A DNA stretch of 6,832 nt from CAZYZQ01 sp964652075. Its GTDB lineage: Bacteria > Bacillota > Clostridia > Oscillospirales > Oscillospiraceae. Location of the stretch: assembly GCA_964652075.1 (NCBI GenBank), contig CAZYZQ010000104.1, forward strand, positions 1 through 6,832, written 5' to 3'. Positions 1 to 5,970 of this stretch are shown one piece after another. How positions within the stretch are numbered: the first letter of the stretch is position 1; each line of letters opens with the position of its first letter. The notes beneath the pieces are model-generated. The model worked only from the letters and a program-made list of their open reading frames with translations. It was not told where the DNA came from and did no database searches. A program made the translations under genes and the position numbers.

Positions 1-703
1 CAAGCAGGTTCAGCGTGCCCTTGAGGTCGGCCATGGTGACGCCCTTGTCGATCACCATACCCTCGACCTGATGGAACATGGGCGAGTGCGTGGCGTCAAT
101 CTCGTCCTTGCGGTACACGCGGCCGGGCGCGATGATGCGGATCGGCAGCTCCATGCTGTCCATCGCGCGCACCTGCATGGGGCTGGTCTGGGAGCGGAGC
201 ATCACGCGCTCGTCGCGGTCAAAGTAGAAGGTATCGGACCAGTCGCGGGAGGGATGGCCCTCGCCGGCGTTCAGGCGGTCGAAGTTCAGCTCCGAAAATT
301 CAATTTCCGGGCCGTCGAGCACCGTAAAGCCCATGCCGATGAAGATGTTTTTGATCTCATCGAGCGCGATATACATCGGATGGCGATGGCCGATCTCGTG
401 CGATTCACCGGGGATAGTGACGTCGATGGCCTCAGACTTCAGCTTTGCCTCAAGCGCCAGCGCATGCAGCGCCGATTTCCGCTCCTCAAGCTTCTCCTCG
501 ATGGCGGCGCGGATGTTGTTGGCAACCTGACCGATCACGGGGCGCTCCTCAGCCGAGAGCTTTCCCATCTGCTTCAGTACGGCGGTCAGCTCGCCCTTCT
601 TGCCGAGCAGGTTGACGCGCAGCGACTCGAGCTGCTGCGCGTCCTTCGCCGCGTCAAGCGCCGCAAGCGCCCGGGCGCGGATCGATTCGAGTTGTTCCTT
701 CAT
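1..703 (-). CDS. pheS: Phenylalanine-tRNA ligase alpha subunit (PheS), N-terminal 234 residues, cut by window edge
   Basis: PheS is the catalytic alpha subunit of the cytoplasmic alpha2-beta2 phenylalanyl-tRNA synthetase, which charges tRNA-Phe with phenylalanine using ATP. The minus-strand reading frame starts at ATG 703-701, preceded by an AAAGGAAG ribosome binding site, and stays open to the left edge. Residues 1-90 form the charged, helical N-terminal arm expected of the tRNA-binding coiled coil. The class II synthetase core follows, with HP at 109-110, the GPEIE and NFDRLN stretches at 131-144, HPSRD near 150-154, DTFYF near 157-161 and a motif 2 region, GRVYRKDEIDATHSPMFHQV, at 194-213. 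Family members are about 340 residues, so roughly a third (motif 3 and the C-terminus) lies outside; pheT is expected downstream on this strand. Expression should be governed by the T-box leader directly upstream. The identification is secure; only the end is unseen. Confidence 0.97.
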   Translation of the reverse strand, partial: MKEQLESIRARALAALDAAKDAQQLESLRVNLLGKKGELTAVLKQMGKLSAEERPVIGQVANNIRAAIEEKLEERKSALHALALEAKLKSEAIDVTIPGESHEIGHRHPMYIALDEIKNIFIGMGFTVLDGPEIEFSELNFDRLNAGEGHPSRDWSDTFYFDRDERVMLRSQTSPMQVRAMDSMELPIRIIAPGRVYRKDEIDATHSPMFHQVEGMVIDKGVTMADLKGTLNLL

Positions 704-737
704 ATGATTGTTCTTCCTTTCAAAGAGATTCAGACAT

Positions 738-774
738 AAAAAGAGACTCCCATCCCGAAGAGGGGACGAAAGTC
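738..774 (-). terminator. T-box regulated intrinsic terminator before pheS
   Basis: On the minus strand, GACTTTCGTCCC (774-763) can pair with GGGATGGGAGTC (756-745) as a 12-bp stem with three G-U pairs around a 6-nt loop, followed by a run of five U (742-738). The 5' arm TTCGTCCC is the segment that the T-box sequence captures in the antiterminator, so the two structures exclude each other, as in known T-box leaders. Confidence 0.92.
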
Positions 775-979
775 ATGCTTCCGCGGTACCACCCGCAATT
801 CGCCGAACGGCGCACTCAGGACGGATAACGGCGTCAACCGGCGAGCCCTACTCAAAGTTCAGGCGCGCAGCTCGCGGGGGAAGGCCCTTCGCCATGGCCC
901 GGATGGATCACAGCCTCCCATCCTCTCTTTGGAGCCATTTGCGGCGTCAGACAACCCGGTCATTGCAGATTTTCTGATT
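738..979 (-). promoter_or_regulatory. T-box riboswitch in the pheS leader (tRNA-Phe sensing)
   Basis: The leader RNA, read on the minus strand, senses uncharged tRNA and lets transcription continue into pheS. Seen directly: the near-invariant T-box sequence CGGGTGGTACCGCG at 795-782, an AGAGAG motif at 928-923, an adjoining hairpin (GGATGG 923-918 with CCATCC 906-901) carrying a GGCTGTGA-like loop, a GAGTG element near 816-812, and a terminator after the T-box. The TGGT in the bulge would pair with an ACCA tRNA 3' end, which fits the A discriminator of tRNA-Phe. A UUC (Phe) triplet at 882-880 is the best specifier candidate, but it is followed by C where a purine is usual, so the exact specifier is less certain than the class. 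The 5' end is inferred from the promoter at 986-1014. Confidence 0.93.
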
Positions 980-985
980 ACATGG

Positions 986-1014
986 ATTCTATCACATCTT
1001 TTTTCCGGTTGCAA
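986..1014 (-). promoter_or_regulatory. Sigma-A type promoter for the pheS T-box leader
   Basis: On the minus strand there is a -35 box TTGCAA (1014-1009), a 17-bp spacer and a -10 box TAGAAT (991-986) preceded by an extended TGa. Transcription would begin near 979, giving a leader of about 275 nt that holds the full T-box. Its -35 box is 7 bp from that of the divergent promoter. Confidence 0.85.
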
Positions 1015-1021
1015 CAAAAAT

Positions 1022-1050
1022 TTGACTTCTCTTTGGACTTCCACTATAAT
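1022..1050 (+). promoter_or_regulatory. Sigma-A type promoter for the membrane protein - nnr - lipoprotein - alr operon
   Basis: A -35 box TTGACT (1022-1027) and a perfect -10 box TATAAT (1045-1050) are separated by 17 bp. Transcription should start near 1057, about 25 nt before the first ATG at 1082. This is the only strong promoter seen before the run of genes up to 4917. Confidence 0.9.
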
Positions 1051-1081
1051 ATGCATGAGTTTTTTCCGGGGAGGATGCCTT

Positions 1082-1624
1082 ATGCAGAAGGAATTTTATG
1101 TGGAACAGCTTGTCAAGCGGAAGAAGACCGCAAAAAACTATCTGATCCGGGTGCTGGCGATTGCAGTCGCGGTGGCGCTGGCGGCAACATCCTGGCTGAT
1201 TTCTCCGCAATACTGCTATATTATCACGGCGGTTGCGGTGGTGGCGGCCTATTTTCTCTACAAGGCGCAGAATGTGGAGTATGAATACACGTTCTTCAAC
1301 GGCGATTTTGTCGTCTATCGGATTATCGACCAGCGCAAGCGCACAAAGCTGCTTTCGACGAATATGGCGAAGGTGCAGGTCATGGCGCCGTGTATGCCGG
1401 CCTATGACCACATTCGGGAGCGGTTCTCCTTTGTCCGCACGGTGGACTATTCGGAGTCCGCATCGGCTTCTTGCCGCTGGTTCGTGGTGTTCTCCGGTTC
1501 TGACACGGGCAAGACCGTCTGCGCGATTTTACAGCCCTCCGACCGGATGTACGAGGCGTTTTCCGCCTACCTGAAGGACAAGATCCGCACGGAGCACGGC
1601 ACGACGCAGGTGTCCCAGTCATGA
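1082..1624 (+). CDS. Small two-helix membrane protein of unknown function (possibly DUF6106-like)
   Basis: This 180-residue protein starts at ATG 1082, chosen because GGGGAGG at 1068-1074 lies 7 nt upstream and because the promoter -10 box at 1045-1050 rules out longer in-frame starts. A basic N-terminus (VKRKKTAKN, residues 11-19) precedes two hydrophobic segments, about 21-40 and 46-60, predicted to span the membrane as a hairpin. The remaining 120 residues look like a soluble beta-rich domain with a C-terminal amphipathic helix (about 155-170), somewhat reminiscent of bacterial PH-like domains that follow paired helices. The N-terminal pattern resembles DUF6106 proteins of Clostridia as I remember them, but I could not check this. 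It is the first gene of the operon and its stop codon overlaps the start of nnr (ATGA), which suggests translational coupling. No catalytic motif is visible and no function should be assumed. Confidence 0.85.
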   Translation: MQKEFYVEQLVKRKKTAKNYLIRVLAIAVAVALAATSWLISPQYCYIITAVAVVAAYFLYKAQNVEYEYTFFNGDFVVYRIIDQRKRTKLLSTNMAKVQVMAPCMPAYDHIRERFSFVRTVDYSESASASCRWFVVFSGSDTGKTVCAILQPSDRMYEAFSAYLKDKIRTEHGTTQVSQS

Positions 1625-3126
1625 GGATCTCGACGGCGGCGGCTATGAAGGCCATGGATGCGTACGCCATTGAGAAGCTGGGTGTGCCGTCCGATGTGCT
1701 CATGGAGAACGCGGCGCGCCATGTGGCCGCAGAGGCCCGGCGCCATCTGTCCGCGGGCGGCACGGCCTGTATATTCTGCGGCAGCGGGAATAACGGCGGC
1801 GACGGCGTGGCCAGCGCGCGGTTTCTGCTTGAGCAGGGCTATACGGTTTCGTGCTTTCTTGTCGGACGGCGCGAAAAAATGACGCCGGATACGGCGCTTA
1901 TGGAACGGCGCTTACAAGCCGCGGGCGGCGAGATTTTGCCGTTTTCCGAGGACACGGCGCGGCAGGCGCTGCAAGCGGCGGACGTGGCGATCGACGCTAT
2001 GTTCGGCATTGGTCTAAACGGCGCGCTGCGCGGTGATTCCGCTGTTGCGGCGGCGCTTATCAATGAGAGCGGCGCGTATGTCATTGCGTGTGATATTGCA
2101 AGCGGAATCCTGAGTGACACGGGGGAAGCGCCGGGGGTGGCAGTCCGCGCGGATTGCACGGTGACCTTCAGCCAGGGTAAGCCCGGGCTGTACGTTGCGC
2201 CGGGGCTGGAATACGCGGGAGAAGTGTTTGCCGTGGACATCGGCGTGCCGCTGGCGGCGCAGGATACACAGCCGTATGTCGCAGAGCTGACGGATGCGGC
2301 GCTGGTACGATCGCTTCTGCCAAAGCGCCCGCGCGAAGCGCATAAAGGGATGTTCGGCAAGCTGCTGCTGCTTTGCGGCAGTCGGGGCTTTACAGGCGCC
2401 GCTGCGCTCTGCGCGCGCGCGGCGCTGCGCACCGGCGCGGGGCTGGTGTTCCTCGGCGTCCCGGCGGGCGTCTATCCGATTCTCGCGGCGAAGCTGGATG
2501 AGGCGGTTGTGTTTCCGCTGCCGGAGACGGCGGACGGGACGCTTGCCATGGCGGCGCTGCCGGAGATATCCCGCCGCCTTGCGCAGTGTGACGCCTGCGT
2601 GCTGGGGCCGGGCCTTGGCCGCAGTGCGGAGACGGACGCGCTTGTCTGTGAGGTGCTGCGACAGAGCAAAATTCCGGTTCTGCTTGATGCAGACGGCATA
2701 ACGGCGCTGGCCGGGCATATAGATACAGTGCGGGCATGTCCGCTGGTTGTAACGCCCCACGACGGCGAGTTCGCGCGGCTCGGCGGCGGAGAGGGGCCGG
2801 ACCGGATCGGGCAGTCAAAGCTGCTCGCCCGTCGGCTGCACTGCACGGTGCTCCGGAAGGGGCACCGGACGGTTGTGACCGACGGAGGAGCCTGTTATCT
2901 CAACACCACTGGCAACCCCGGCATGGCTGTGGGCGGCAGCGGGGATGTGCTTTCGGGCGTTATCGCTGCGCTGCTCGGGCAGGGCGCGCCGCCCGTATTG
3001 GCGGCGGCTGCGGGGGCGTGGCTGCACGGGGCCGCGGGCGATCAATGCGCCCGGACGCTCGGTGAAATCAGCCTGTTGCCCTCCGATCTGATTGCCGCGC
3101 TGCCTGCGGTGTTGCAGGCACTGTAA
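1621..3126 (+). CDS. nnr: Bifunctional NAD(P)H-hydrate epimerase / ADP-dependent NAD(P)H-hydrate dehydratase
   Basis: This 501-residue enzyme repairs NADH and NADPH damaged by hydration. The N-terminal epimerase domain interconverts R and S hydrates, and the C-terminal ribokinase-fold domain dehydrates the S form at the expense of ADP. The epimerase domain (about 1-215) shows GSGNNGGDG at 54-62 and the DIASG segment at 158-162 holding the expected catalytic aspartate. The dehydratase domain (about 230-501) shows HKGMFG at 241-246, GSRGFTGA at 253-260, GPGLGR at 329-334, LDADGI at 355-360, TPHDGEF at 378-384, RKGHRTVV at 412-419 and the nucleotide-site GNPGMAVGGSGDVLSG at 431-446. The length fits the fused family (YjeF/Nnr). 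ATG 1621 overlaps the upstream stop codon, so translation is probably coupled. Some motif positions differ slightly from the commonest forms (LDADGI for LDADAL, GGSGD for GGTGD), but the key acidic residues are kept. Confidence 0.96.
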   Translation: MRISTAAAMKAMDAYAIEKLGVPSDVLMENAARHVAAEARRHLSAGGTACIFCGSGNNGGDGVASARFLLEQGYTVSCFLVGRREKMTPDTALMERRLQAAGGEILPFSEDTARQALQAADVAIDAMFGIGLNGALRGDSAVAAALINESGAYVIACDIASGILSDTGEAPGVAVRADCTVTFSQGKPGLYVAPGLEYAGEVFAVDIGVPLAAQDTQPYVAELTDAALVRSLLPKRPREAHKGMFGKLLLLCGSRGFTGAAALCARAALRTGAGLVFLGVPAGVYPILAAKLDEAVVFPLPETADGTLAMAALPEISRRLAQCDACVLGPGLGRSAETDALVCEVLRQSKIPVLLDADGITALAGHIDTVRACPLVVTPHDGEFARLGGGEGPDRIGQSKLLARRLHCTVLRKGHRTVVTDGGACYLNTTGNPGMAVGGSGDVLSGVIAALLGQGAPPVLAAAAGAWLHGAAGDQCARTLGEISLLPSDLIAALPAVLQAL

Positions 3127-3142
3127 GGAGGAGTTTCGGTTG
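3126..3142 (+). promoter_or_regulatory. Ribosome binding site that selects a TTG start for the lipoprotein gene
   Basis: A perfect AGGAGG (3126-3131), sharing one base with the nnr stop codon, lies 8 nt before TTG 3140-3142. No in-frame ATG nearby has comparable spacing. Only this start gives a compact signal peptide of basic residues, a leucine run and a lipobox. Confidence 0.85.
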
Positions 3143-3706
3143 CAGCGGCGAAAAACTGCTGTACCAATGCTGCTGCTGCTCCTGTTTCTGACGGGATGCA
3201 GCGGGAAGAACAACGAGAACGTGCAGGCGGGGCTGACGCTGCGAACCGGCGTCCTGGAGGCCGGAGGGTGCAGCTTCTCGGCTGAGACGACGGCGGACGA
3301 CGGCGAAGCCGTCTTCTCCGCGTCGATGGATTGCGTTTATAACGGGGAAGATGTGACATTTTCAGTGACAGCGCCCGACACCATCTCGGGCATTACCGGG
3401 ACGGTGCGCGGCAGCGACCTTGAGGTCAGCTATGACGGGGTGTCGCTGGTGCTCCCGCTCCGGGAGGACGCGGCGCCTGCGGCACTCGCACCTGCGCTGC
3501 TCTGTCAGGCAATTTCCGGCGGCTACATCGATTCCGCTGGAAAAGACGGCGACAGGACGCTTGTGACCTATACGCTCGAGGCGGGGACTGCAATCTATAC
3601 CGTCCAGCTCTGGCTGGAGGACGGCGTGCCGGTTCACGGCGAAATCTCACAGGATGGCCGGGTTGTGCTGACGCTGGAACTGACGGATTTTCAACTGCAA
3701 AAATAG
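3140..3706 (+). CDS. Small secreted lipoprotein, LolA/YdcC-like by position and fold impression
   Basis: This 188-residue protein uses a TTG start at 3140, supported by AGGAGG at 3126-3131. Residues 1-19 form a lipoprotein signal peptide: QRRK, a core of leucines (11-17), then the lipobox LTGC with the lipidated cysteine at 20. A short polar linker follows, then an almost purely beta-strand body with alternating hydrophobic residues (for example VTFSVTAPDTISGITGTV near 73-90), like the strand-rich LolA/LolB-type fold, but without a motif I can name. In Bacillus subtilis the lipoprotein gene ydcC lies directly before alr; this gene has the same place but is much shorter than YdcC (about 350 residues), so equivalence is inferred from position only. 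It ends 11 nt before alr and is surely cotranscribed with nnr and alr. It would sit on the outer face of the membrane; the role is unknown. Confidence 0.88.
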   Translation: MQRRKTAVPMLLLLLFLTGCSGKNNENVQAGLTLRTGVLEAGGCSFSAETTADDGEAVFSASMDCVYNGEDVTFSVTAPDTISGITGTVRGSDLEVSYDGVSLVLPLREDAAPAALAPALLCQAISGGYIDSAGKDGDRTLVTYTLEAGTAIYTVQLWLEDGVPVHGEISQDGRVVLTLELTDFQLQK

Positions 3707-3717
3707 GAAGGGATACC

Positions 3718-4917
3718 ATGCAAGCGTTGCGAAGGACATGGGCCGAGATCTCGCTGGATCATCTGACCCACAATTATCAGATACTGCGCAGCCGGCTTCC
3801 GGCCGGCTGCCGCTTTCTCGGCGTCGTCAAGGCGGATGCCTACGGCCACGGCGCGGTGCCGGTTGCCCGCCATCTGGAAAAGCTCGGCGCGGACTATCTG
3901 GCAGTCTCCAATCTGGAGGAGGCCATGCAGCTGCGGAACGCGAAGATTTCGCTGCCTGTGCTGATTCTGGGCTACACACCCTGCAAGTTTGCGGGGATTA
4001 TGGCGGAAAACGGCATTGCGCAGGAGGTCGGCTCTTTGGAGTATGCGCGCCAGCTGGAACACGAGCTGGCGGGTGGAAAGGCGCGTCTGACTGTACATCT
4101 CAAGCTCGACACAGGCATGACACGTCTCGGCTTTTTTGCTTATGACCGTCCGCAGACGCTTCCAGAGCTTTTGGAGGTTGCAAAGCAGCCGCATCTGGAC
4201 GTGGAAGGCGCGTTCACACACTTTGCAGTGGCGGACAGCCGCGCAGAGGAGGATGTGGCGTTTACCAGACTTCAGTATGCGCGCTTTACCACACTCCTGC
4301 AACAGCTGGCAGACAACGGCGTTCAGCTCCGCATCCGCCACTGTGCAAACAGTGGCGCAACGCTGCTCTATCCGGAATACGCAATGGATATGGTTCGCCC
4401 CGGCATTGCGACCTATGGATTGGCACCGTCGGAGGAGCTGGCTGGGATGCTGGACCTGAAACCGCTCATGAGCCTGCGCACCAGCGTGTCGCAGATCCGG
4501 CAGGTTCCGGCAAAGACAACAATCAGCTATGGTCGGATCTACGAGACGCCCATGGAGCGGACGATTGCCGTCCTGCCCATCGGTTATGCCGACGGGCTGC
4601 TGCGCAGCCTCTCGGGCCGCGTCCGCTTCCTGTGGGAGGGCAGGCAGGTCCCGCAGGTCGGCCGGATCTGCATGGATATGTGCATGGTTGATATTACAGA
4701 CCTGCCCGGCGTGCAGATCGGTGACCAGCTGACGCTGGTCGGTGTGGACGGCGGTGCGGAAAACACCTGGGACGATATGGCGCGGCTTGGCGGAACCATC
4801 AGCTATGAGCTGCTCTGCTCGATCAGCAAGCGCGTGCCGCGCATCTATTGGGAGGACGGCCGGAAGGTAGAATATCTTGATCAGCTCGGCGTGTACGACG
4901 GCGGCAGCTTTGCATAG
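3718..4917 (+). CDS. alr: Alanine racemase (PLP-dependent)
   Basis: Alr interconverts L- and D-alanine in the cytoplasm and supplies D-alanine for peptidoglycan. The 399-residue product matches the family's usual length. The fold-type III barrel carries the PLP lysine at K38 in VVKADAYGHG (36-45). DTGMTRLG (131-138) includes R136, RPGIATYG (227-234) is part of the cofactor phosphate region, and the catalytic tyrosine of the other face is Y271 in ISYGR. The C-terminal beta domain has LPIGYADG (286-293), VGRICMDM (314-321) and SYELLCSISKRVPR (362-375). ATG 3718 is preceded by an AGGAAGGG site overlapping the upstream stop codon, so it belongs to the nnr-lipoprotein operon. All residues expected for activity are present. 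No nearby feature suggests a catabolic or spore-specific role, so a biosynthetic housekeeping role is the simplest reading. Confidence 0.97.
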   Translation: MQALRRTWAEISLDHLTHNYQILRSRLPAGCRFLGVVKADAYGHGAVPVARHLEKLGADYLAVSNLEEAMQLRNAKISLPVLILGYTPCKFAGIMAENGIAQEVGSLEYARQLEHELAGGKARLTVHLKLDTGMTRLGFFAYDRPQTLPELLEVAKQPHLDVEGAFTHFAVADSRAEEDVAFTRLQYARFTTLLQQLADNGVQLRIRHCANSGATLLYPEYAMDMVRPGIATYGLAPSEELAGMLDLKPLMSLRTSVSQIRQVPAKTTISYGRIYETPMERTIAVLPIGYADGLLRSLSGRVRFLWEGRQVPQVGRICMDMCMVDITDLPGVQIGDQLTLVGVDGGAENTWDDMARLGGTISYELLCSISKRVPRIYWEDGRKVEYLDQLGVYDGGSFA

Positions 4918-4921
4918 AATG

Positions 4922-4965
4922 GCGTGGGAGCTTTTCCGCTGTATAAATTCGGCAGCTGCGTGGGA
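4922..4965 (+). repeat. Direct repeat GCGTGGGA, two copies 36 bp apart
   Basis: GCGTGGGA occurs at 4922-4929 and 4958-4965 in the alr-mazF gap. Each copy could pair with the single TTTTCCAC at 5006-5013, so the repeats offer two alternative 5' arms for one 3' arm. Eight-base repeats can arise by chance; the functional reading is speculative. Confidence 0.4.
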
Positions 4966-5013
4966 AACTATTCTCGTCAGGGAAAGAGGACGCTTTCCCG
5001 GCGAATTTTCCAC
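4960..5013 (+). promoter_or_regulatory. Nested stem-loop in the alr-mazF gap, function unknown
   Basis: The 112-bp gap between alr and mazF holds an inner hairpin, GGGAAAG (4980-4986) with CTTTCCC (4993-4999) around a 6-nt loop, enclosed by an outer stem, GTGGGAAA (4960-4967) with TTTTCCAC (5006-5013, one G-U pair). The outer 3' arm ends directly before the mazF ribosome binding site GGAGAG (5014-5019). No U-run follows the inner stem, so it is not a convincing terminator. It could influence mRNA processing or mazF translation; this is inference from pairing alone. Confidence 0.35.
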
Positions 5014-5029
5014 GGAGAGTGAAGCCTGA

Positions 5030-5392
5030 ATGGATACAAACGTCAAACGGGGAGACATCTACTATGCCGACCTCAGCCCGGTGGTCGGGTCGGAGCAGGG
5101 CGGAACCAGACCGGTTCTGATCGTGCAGAACGACACCGGAAACCGCTATTCACCGACGGTCATCGCGGCCGCTATCACAAGTCAGACCGGCAAGAACCGC
5201 CTGCCGACCCATATTGCGCTGGCGGGGCATGATGTGGGGCTGACGAAGGACTCGGTCGTCCTGCTCGAACAGATCCGTACGATCGACAAGCGGCGCCTGC
5301 GGGAGCATATGGGACACATCGACGCGGATCTCATGAACCGTGTTGACTCGGCTATCGCAGTCAGTTTTGGCTTGCATAATGGCCGGGGATAG
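5030..5392 (+). CDS. ndoA: MazF/NdoA (EndoA)-family endoribonuclease toxin, without a visible antitoxin gene
   Basis: MazF-family enzymes cleave single-stranded mRNA at short specific sequences and halt growth when free of their antitoxin. The 120-residue protein is close in length and sequence to Bacillus subtilis MazF (EndoA/NdoA, 116 residues). KRGDIYYADLSPVVGSEQGG at 6-25 is followed by R27 and T50, which align with the catalytic R25 and T48 of the B. subtilis enzyme. RYSPTVIAAAIT (39-50), LPTHI (58-62) and SVVLLEQIRTIDKRRL (75-90) are also kept, so the enzyme should be active. ATG 5030 has GGAGAG at 5014-5019, 10 nt upstream. It lies 112 bp after alr, as ndoA does in Firmicutes, but the small antitoxin gene (ndoAI/mazE) that normally sits between is missing and the gap is too short to hold it. 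The cleavage sequence cannot be read from the gene. Confidence 0.95.
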   Translation: MDTNVKRGDIYYADLSPVVGSEQGGTRPVLIVQNDTGNRYSPTVIAAAITSQTGKNRLPTHIALAGHDVGLTKDSVVLLEQIRTIDKRRLREHMGHIDADLMNRVDSAIAVSFGLHNGRG

Positions 5393-5400
5393 GGTATAAT
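5372..5400 (+). promoter_or_regulatory. Sigma-A type promoter inside the 3' end of mazF
   Basis: A -35 box TTGCAT (5372-5377), a 17-bp spacer and a perfect -10 box TATAAT (5395-5400) straddle the mazF stop codon at 5390-5392. Transcription would start near 5407, 40 nt before the ATG at 5447, making the downstream gene an independent unit in addition to any read-through from mazF. Confidence 0.83.
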
Positions 5401-5446
5401 CAAATCAGAATCGTACACACCTGCATTCCGGAAAGGAACCAGACCT

Positions 5447-5944
5447 ATGAGAAAGAAACGCTGGATCATTTTAGCAACTGTCGTGCTGGCCGTCGCGCTG
5501 CTCTGCGGGCTGGCCGTCATGACACAGGGCGCGCCCGCGGAGGATCCGATGGTGACGCTGAGTTATCTCAATCAGAATTTTAAGACGGAAATCATGACTG
5601 CCGCTGAGCAATATGGACAGACGGCGGGTACCAGTCTGGAGAACACGCTGAAGGGGCATATCTCCGCCTTTACCGCCAAGCTGACGGCGCCGACCATTCC
5701 GAACGCGGCAGTCTCTGCGTATGAGACGGTGAATCTCGCAAGCGGGCAGACCTATGCCGTTCCCGCCAACGCGCAGATTCTGATGGTTTCCGGCACTGCC
5801 ATGATCAGTGCAGCGGCAGTGTCAGACACAACGGCGGGAACCGCAGTCGCAAAGGGCGGCACGCTTCAGGCGAACCATCTGTATATTGCCACCGCGGACT
5901 TTGAACTGACGGCAACGGCGGATGCGGTGCTTTTAATCAAATAA
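5447..5944 (+). CDS. Secreted or membrane-anchored protein of unknown function, 165 residues
   Basis: The protein starts at ATG 5447 with AAAGGA at 5432-5437 upstream. Residues 1-5 are basic (MRKKR) and 6-26 are hydrophobic, ending near TQGAPAEDP, which fits either a signal peptide with a possible cleavage after the alanines at about 29-31 or an N-terminal membrane anchor. After it comes a MVTLSYLNQNF motif (35-45), a helical stretch (about 46-80), and a compact beta-rich C-terminal part (about 91-165) with repeated glycines and alanines (SGTAMISAA, GTAVAKGG, NHLYIATAD). There are no cysteines beyond C20 in the hydrophobic segment and no catalytic motif that I can name. Extracytoplasmic proteins with a VTLSYLN-like start after the signal and a similar C-terminal beta segment seem familiar from Clostridia, but I cannot attach a family name. 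It has its own promoter and terminator, so it is a single-gene unit. Confidence 0.82.
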   Translation: MRKKRWIILATVVLAVALLCGLAVMTQGAPAEDPMVTLSYLNQNFKTEIMTAAEQYGQTAGTSLENTLKGHISAFTAKLTAPTIPNAAVSAYETVNLASGQTYAVPANAQILMVSGTAMISAAAVSDTTAGTAVAKGGTLQANHLYIATADFELTATADAVLLIK

Positions 5945-5970
5945 TCCCGCAGCGGCATTCTGGACTCCAG

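Noticed and set aside
71..739. Plus-strand open frame opposite pheS
   Set aside because: It is antisense to well conserved pheS and to its ribosome binding site; the product is His/Arg/Leu-rich with no family pattern.
929..1081. Longer N-terminus for the membrane protein, starting at 929
   Set aside because: The operon promoter -10 box at 1045-1050 lies inside this extension, and GGGGAGG is spaced for ATG 1082.
2014..2760. Open frame on the minus strand inside nnr
   Set aside because: It lies wholly within nnr, is arginine-rich and low in information, and shows no start signals.
3092..3139. ATG start at 3092 for the lipoprotein
   Set aside because: It would overlap nnr, add a Cys/Arg-rich stretch before the signal peptide, and ignore the AGGAGG placed for TTG 3140.
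4942..4947. TATAAA as a possible -10 box for mazF
   Set aside because: No -35-like hexamer lies 16-18 bp upstream; the nearest TTGCAT is 26 bp away.
4980..4999. Hairpin GGGAAAG/CTTTCCC as a terminator after alr
   Set aside because: No U-run follows directly; the downstream sequence is GGCGAATTTT, so it is listed as a structure of unknown role.
4918..5029. A short MazE antitoxin gene between alr and mazF
   Set aside because: The gap allows at most 37 codons, and no start with a ribosome binding site or MazE-like sequence was found.
3691..5058. Long open frame on the minus strand across alr
   Set aside because: It mirrors a certain alr gene in GC-rich DNA, has no recognisable protein sequence and no ribosome binding site; long antisense frames are expected from the codon bias.
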